From Anaerovirgula multivorans (lineage in GTDB: Bacteria; Bacillota; Clostridia; Peptostreptococcales; Natronincolaceae), in contig NZ_FZOJ01000027.1 of the NCBI RefSeq assembly GCF_900188145.1, forward strand, positions 1-64,000: a stretch of 64,000 nucleotides of DNA, read 5' to 3'. Both the position numbers and the translations under genes were made by a program. The notes beneath the pieces were generated by a model, which was given only the letters and a program-made list of their open reading frames with translations, was not told the origin of the DNA and ran no database searches. The first letter of the stretch is position 1. Every line of letters starts with the position of its first letter. Below are positions 61,270-64,000 of this stretch, one piece after another.

Positions 61270-61545
61270 CTAATCTGTGAATTCCACCTGCTGAATTTCT
61301 CCAACGATAACAATCTCCTCAAGGACAATATTTTTTAAAAGTAAATTTTTCCCGATAATTCTTAAAGCGCCACTTTTTGTATTAATTCTTATGCGGTTAT
61401 TGGTATATTCTATGATTCCTTTATGGTTCTCAATATATATTTGGAGATTGCCTAACATTGTAATTTTAGGTATGTCCAAGATAATATCCTTTGGTAATTC
61501 TAATATTTCTGCTAAACTTTTTTTTACTTCTTGACTTTTTTTCAT
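61270..61545 (-). CDS. yqfC: Sporulation protein YqfC
   Basis: The start is ATG 61545 behind CGAGGAGGTGTGCCAA; 91 residues. The YabP/YqfC-type sequence includes LELPKDIILDIPKITMLGNLQIYIENHKGI and TKSGALRIIGKNLLLKNI. Acts with YqfD in the sigma-E mother-cell regulon of known spore formers. 12 bp before yqfD. Confidence 0.94.
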   Translation of the reverse strand: MKKSQEVKKSLAEILELPKDIILDIPKITMLGNLQIYIENHKGIIEYTNNRIRINTKSGALRIIGKNLLLKNIVLEEIVIVGEIQQVEFTD

Positions 61546-61784
61546 TTGGCACACCTCCTCGTATATTCAATTTTTATGCTTGAATATTTTTCTGTAGACC
61601 TTTTTTTATTTAATATCGAGGGACTTCTTGCAATAAATTTATGGCCTCAAAAAAGTCAAAAAGCTATACAAATATTTCTCTTATTAAGAAATACTGCATA
61701 GCTTTCATAGTTTGCTATTAGATTGTTTTTGACACATATCGCTTCTAATACACAGGATCTAGGGTTTAGTCCCGTCTTTTATCA

Positions 61785-61838
61785 CACTCTGTAAAAGTGA
61801 CTGACACCAAATCAAAGATTTGGGTCATCTACTTTTCT
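61785..61838 (-). repeat. 50-bp hairpin repeat overlapping a gene end
   Basis: On the minus strand AGAAAAGTAGATGACCCAAA, TCTTTGATTTGGTGTCAGTC and ACTTTTACAGAGTG repeat the tandem copies at 51004-51107. The stem is CAAATC/GATTTG here against AAAATC/GATTTT there, a paired change. Its first 27 bases encode the last residues RKVDDPNL and the stop of the upstream gene. Confidence 0.85.
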
Positions 61839-62369
61839 TAATGCTTTAGGTTTCCCTAAAATTTCTGACATGATGATTCCTTGGAGAAGGGTTCCTTCAT
61901 CAAAGGAAAGAGTGAAATTTGAAACTTCATCACAAATTTCATCATCATATACAGTTTTCATCTTAGAATCCTTTTTAGAAGTCGCTACTTTTTTATTAGT
62001 TTCTGCTTTACCTAAAGTATATCTTCTTTCCTGTTGCTTACTATCAACTTGTTGCTGATGGGCATTTGAATCCTCATATCCTTCATATTCATAATCCACA
62101 TGATAGGATTCTTCTTTTTGCTTTTGACCTGAAGGCTTTTCTTTAAATACATCATCAAAATCTGTCTTTAATTCTTTAATTAAATCCCCTAAGCCTCCTC
62201 TGGGAAGTTCTCGTAGGGTTTTAGGTTTTTCAAATGTCTGATCTTCTCCAGCCTTTACTTGCTTATCTTCAAAGTCCCCTGGCTTTCTATAGGTCTTTCT
62301 GACATTCTTATCCTTCTTGAAAAGGGTACTTACAATAGCAAATATAATAAAGATAAAAATACTTTCCAC
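61812..62369 (-). CDS. Hypothetical single-helix protein between floA and yqfC
   Basis: A 185-residue protein starting at GTG 62369. An N-terminal membrane helix (ESIFIFIIFAIVSTLF) is followed by a long charged, probably disordered region rich in Lys, Gln and Glu (residues 20-140) and a more ordered C-terminus (NFTLSFDEGTLLQGIIMSEILGKPKAL). I do not recognise the family. The position between floA and the yqfC-yqfD pair suggests membrane-domain or sporulation context. The last eight codons come from a dispersed repeat. Confidence 0.72.
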   Translation of the reverse strand: MESIFIFIIFAIVSTLFKKDKNVRKTYRKPGDFEDKQVKAGEDQTFEKPKTLRELPRGGLGDLIKELKTDFDDVFKEKPSGQKQKEESYHVDYEYEGYEDSNAHQQQVDSKQQERRYTLGKAETNKKVATSKKDSKMKTVYDDEICDEVSNFTLSFDEGTLLQGIIMSEILGKPKALRKVDDPNL

Positions 62370-62410
62370 AGCTTCATCACTTCCTTTTTTAAAGGGCTGC
62401 TGTAACAGGC

Positions 62411-63412
62411 TTATTTTTTGTCATTCTTATGATCCTTACCTCCAGTTCCTTTATTTACATTGGAGATAGCTTCTCTCATATTGGTATCAGCCAATACATT
62501 TCTCATATTATAATAATCCATCACACCAAGTTTCCCTTCTGTTAATGCTGTAGCCATAGCTTTTGGTACTTCTGCTTCAGCTTCAACAACCTTGGCTCTC
62601 ATTTCTTCTACCGCCGCCTTCATTTCTTGTTCCTTAGCTACCGCCATAGCTCTTCTTTCTTCTGCCTTCGCTTGAGCAATACGTTTATCTGCTTCTGCTT
62701 GGTCAGTTTGTAGTTGAGCCCCAATATTTCTTCCGATATCAATGTCTGCAATATCGATAGATAAAATCTCATAAGCTGTTCCAGCGTCTAAACCCTTGCC
62801 TAGAACTGTTCTTGAAATCAAATCAGGATTTTCTAATACGTCCTTATGGGTACCGGCAGAACCAACTGTAGTTACAATCCCTTCTCCTACTCTTGCTATA
62901 ATTGTTTCTTCTCCGGCTCCACCAACAAGTCTTTCGATATTGGCTCGAACAGTAACCCTAGCCTTCGCCATGACTTCAATGCCATCCTTAGCTACTGCAG
63001 CGATTTTTGGAGTTTCAATAACCTTAGGGTTAACACTTACCTGTACCGCCTGCAAAACATCTCTACCAGCTAAATCAATAGCTGCTGCTCTTTCAAATTC
63101 TAAATTGATATCTGCTCTTTGAGCTGCTATCAATGCATCTGCTACCCTATTAACATCTCCACCAGCTAGATAATGGGCCTCTAGCTTATCAATGTTTAAA
63201 TCTAAGCCTGCTTTTGTCGCCTTGATCATTGGATTTACAATTCGAATAGGTTGAACCCTTCTAAAACGCATTCCTACTAATGTAAAAATACCTACCCGTA
63301 CTCCAGAAAAGTATGCAGTAACCCATAATCCTACTGGAATAAAGCTCAATATAATAGATAATAAGATAAACCCAATTGCAAATAAAATCAGTAATGGAAT
63401 AATACCTTGCAT
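62411..63412 (-). CDS. floA: Flotillin-like protein FloA
   Basis: A 333-residue membrane scaffold (YqfA). An N-terminal hydrophobic hairpin ([20 protein letters not shown]) is followed by the SPFH-like body ([59 protein letters not shown] in sections) and the coiled EA-rich flotillin domain ([27 protein letters not shown] in sections). It organises membrane microdomains and is co-transcribed with NfeD, 11 bp upstream. Confidence 0.96.
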   Translation of the reverse strand: MQGIIPLLILFAIGFILLSIILSFIPVGLWVTAYFSGVRVGIFTLVGMRFRRVQPIRIVNPMIKATKAGLDLNIDKLEAHYLAGGDVNRVADALIAAQRADINLEFERAAAIDLAGRDVLQAVQVSVNPKVIETPKIAAVAKDGIEVMAKARVTVRANIERLVGGAGEETIIARVGEGIVTTVGSAGTHKDVLENPDLISRTVLGKGLDAGTAYEILSIDIADIDIGRNIGAQLQTDQAEADKRIAQAKAEERRAMAVAKEQEMKAAVEEMRAKVVEAEAEVPKAMATALTEGKLGVMDYYNMRNVLADTNMREAISNVNKGTGGKDHKNDKK

Positions 63413-63423
63413 TTAAAACCCTC

Positions 63424-64000
63424 CTAATTAATTTTTTTAACAATAATTCTTCTACCTTCCACCTTTGCAACCTTCACTCTACTTCCTACTTCAATAAATG
63501 CTCCTTCTGAAATAACATCTAATATTTCTCCATCAACATCAATGGTTCCTGCTGGCCTAAGATAGGTAATTACAATTCCTTCCTGCCCAATATATTGACT
63601 ATACTTACCAGTGGAACTATATCCTTCTTCTTTTTTCAATTGCGTCCCCAATATAATACGGTCAAAATGCTTGCTTCTAGGAGCGTATTTCAGTATCAGT
63701 ATAAAGGCTATAATTGTTAATACAAAAGAGACTAGTAGTGAAATGATAGCACTAACAGCACCATTTGAAGCCATAATAATACTAATTATAACACATATGA
63801 GGCCACCTACCCCAGGAATACCAAAGCCTGGAGCAAAGGCTTCTATTAACAACAATATTAACCCTACAAAGAAAACCATTAATACTGCCCATCCGGCATT
63901 TCCAGCTAAAATAGCTCCTCCGAAATAAAGGGCAAATGCAACAAAGCTAACGGTTCCCCCAACACCAAAGCCTGCTGTAAATATTTCTATTAACAACCCT
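63424..64000 (-). CDS. NfeD-family membrane protein (5' end beyond the window)
   Basis: About 190 residues are visible; the frame is still open at the window edge, so the start lies outside. Membrane helices (about 15-105) contain EIFTAGFGVGGTVSF and EAFAPGFGIPGVGG, typical of NfeD, and the C-terminal OB-fold NfeD domain follows (GQEGIVITYLRPAGTIDVDG, EVGSRVKVAKVEGRRIIV). NfeD partners with flotillin/SPFH proteins; floA follows after 11 bp. Confidence 0.93.
   Translation of the reverse strand, partial: GLLIEIFTAGFGVGGTVSFVAFALYFGGAILAGNAGWAVLMVFFVGLILLLIEAFAPGFGIPGVGGLICVIISIIMASNGAVSAIISLLVSFVLTIIAFILILKYAPRSKHFDRIILGTQLKKEEGYSSTGKYSQYIGQEGIVITYLRPAGTIDVDGEILDVISEGAFIEVGSRVKVAKVEGRRIIVKKIN

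Overview
The window is low-GC DNA (roughly one third G+C by eye) and reads as a chromosome segment of an anaerobic, endospore-forming Clostridia bacterium. The evidence is a sporulation block (yqfC, yqfD), a pyruvate phosphate dikinase module with its regulator, TRAP and Trp-synthase-beta-fold catabolic genes, a flavoprotein reductase, ferredoxin-type proteins and strong AGGAGG ribosome sites. The gene order resembles Alkaliphilus-like genera, but that is inference. Almost all genes lie on the minus strand. No rRNA, tRNA or CRISPR was seen. LAYOUT: 1-5 kb is eroded DNA (a tyrosine recombinase/IS91 fusion remnant, an intact TipA-like MerR gene with a textbook 19-bp-spacer promoter, a dead sufS-like gene, a RAYT transposase with a nonsense codon, and a truncated creatininase). 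5-13 kb is a catabolic operon: threonine-synthase-like enzyme, fold-III D-amino-acid enzyme, M20 hydrolase, three-part TRAP transporter, RidA and a DauR-type regulator. These fit uptake and dehydration of a D- or beta-hydroxy-amino acid with RidA removing the reactive enamine. 13-14.4 kb is an insertion sequence with a dead transposase. 14.5-19.7 kb is a TetR-controlled efflux set (MFS plus ABC permease and ATPase) with two matching operators. 20-21.7 kb holds a ykkC-class riboswitch controlling a B3/B4-domain protein and a radical SAM protein. 22-32.4 kb is a patchwork of small regulators, a SigV/RsiV-like sigma/anti-sigma pair, several pseudogenes, a flavodoxin/ferredoxin protein with its divergent regulator, and a toxin-antitoxin pair. 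32.6-38 kb holds a flavocytochrome-type reductase and a divergent two-component system. 38-45 kb is mostly intergenic repeats with a DUF2935 protein, a HepT/MntA toxin-antitoxin pair, an IS982 element and a second RAYT transposase. 45-64 kb is a conserved housekeeping core: ppdK, its regulator, ccpN, T-box-controlled glyQS, recO, yqzL, era, cdd, a YerB-like lipoprotein, a dgkA-PAP2 fusion, ybeY, pgpH, phoH, yqfD, yqfC, floA and nfeD. MAIN DISCOVERY: a dispersed element of almost constant length (209-211 bp) occurs six times in good condition (19.8, 21.9, 30.5, 38.3, 39.7 and 41.4 kb), always in the same orientation. Read on the minus strand each has a conserved 5' box, a hairpin closed by GATTGGTC/GACCAATC whose inner pairs change together between copies, about 100 variable bases, and a terminator-like hairpin. 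The hairpin loop is clearly homologous to the last codons of ppdK, and ppdK itself ends in a hybrid copy (45.1-45.2 kb) with the same terminator. Two copies are also joined to the tail of a decayed uvrA-like gene. I know of no named family like this. It could be a small-RNA family, a non-autonomous mobile repeat, or both. Two other repeat families also run into gene ends: REP-like hairpins beside and inside the 44-kb RAYT gene, and a roughly 50-bp hairpin repeat at 51.0 and 61.8 kb that supplies the last codons of a gene.
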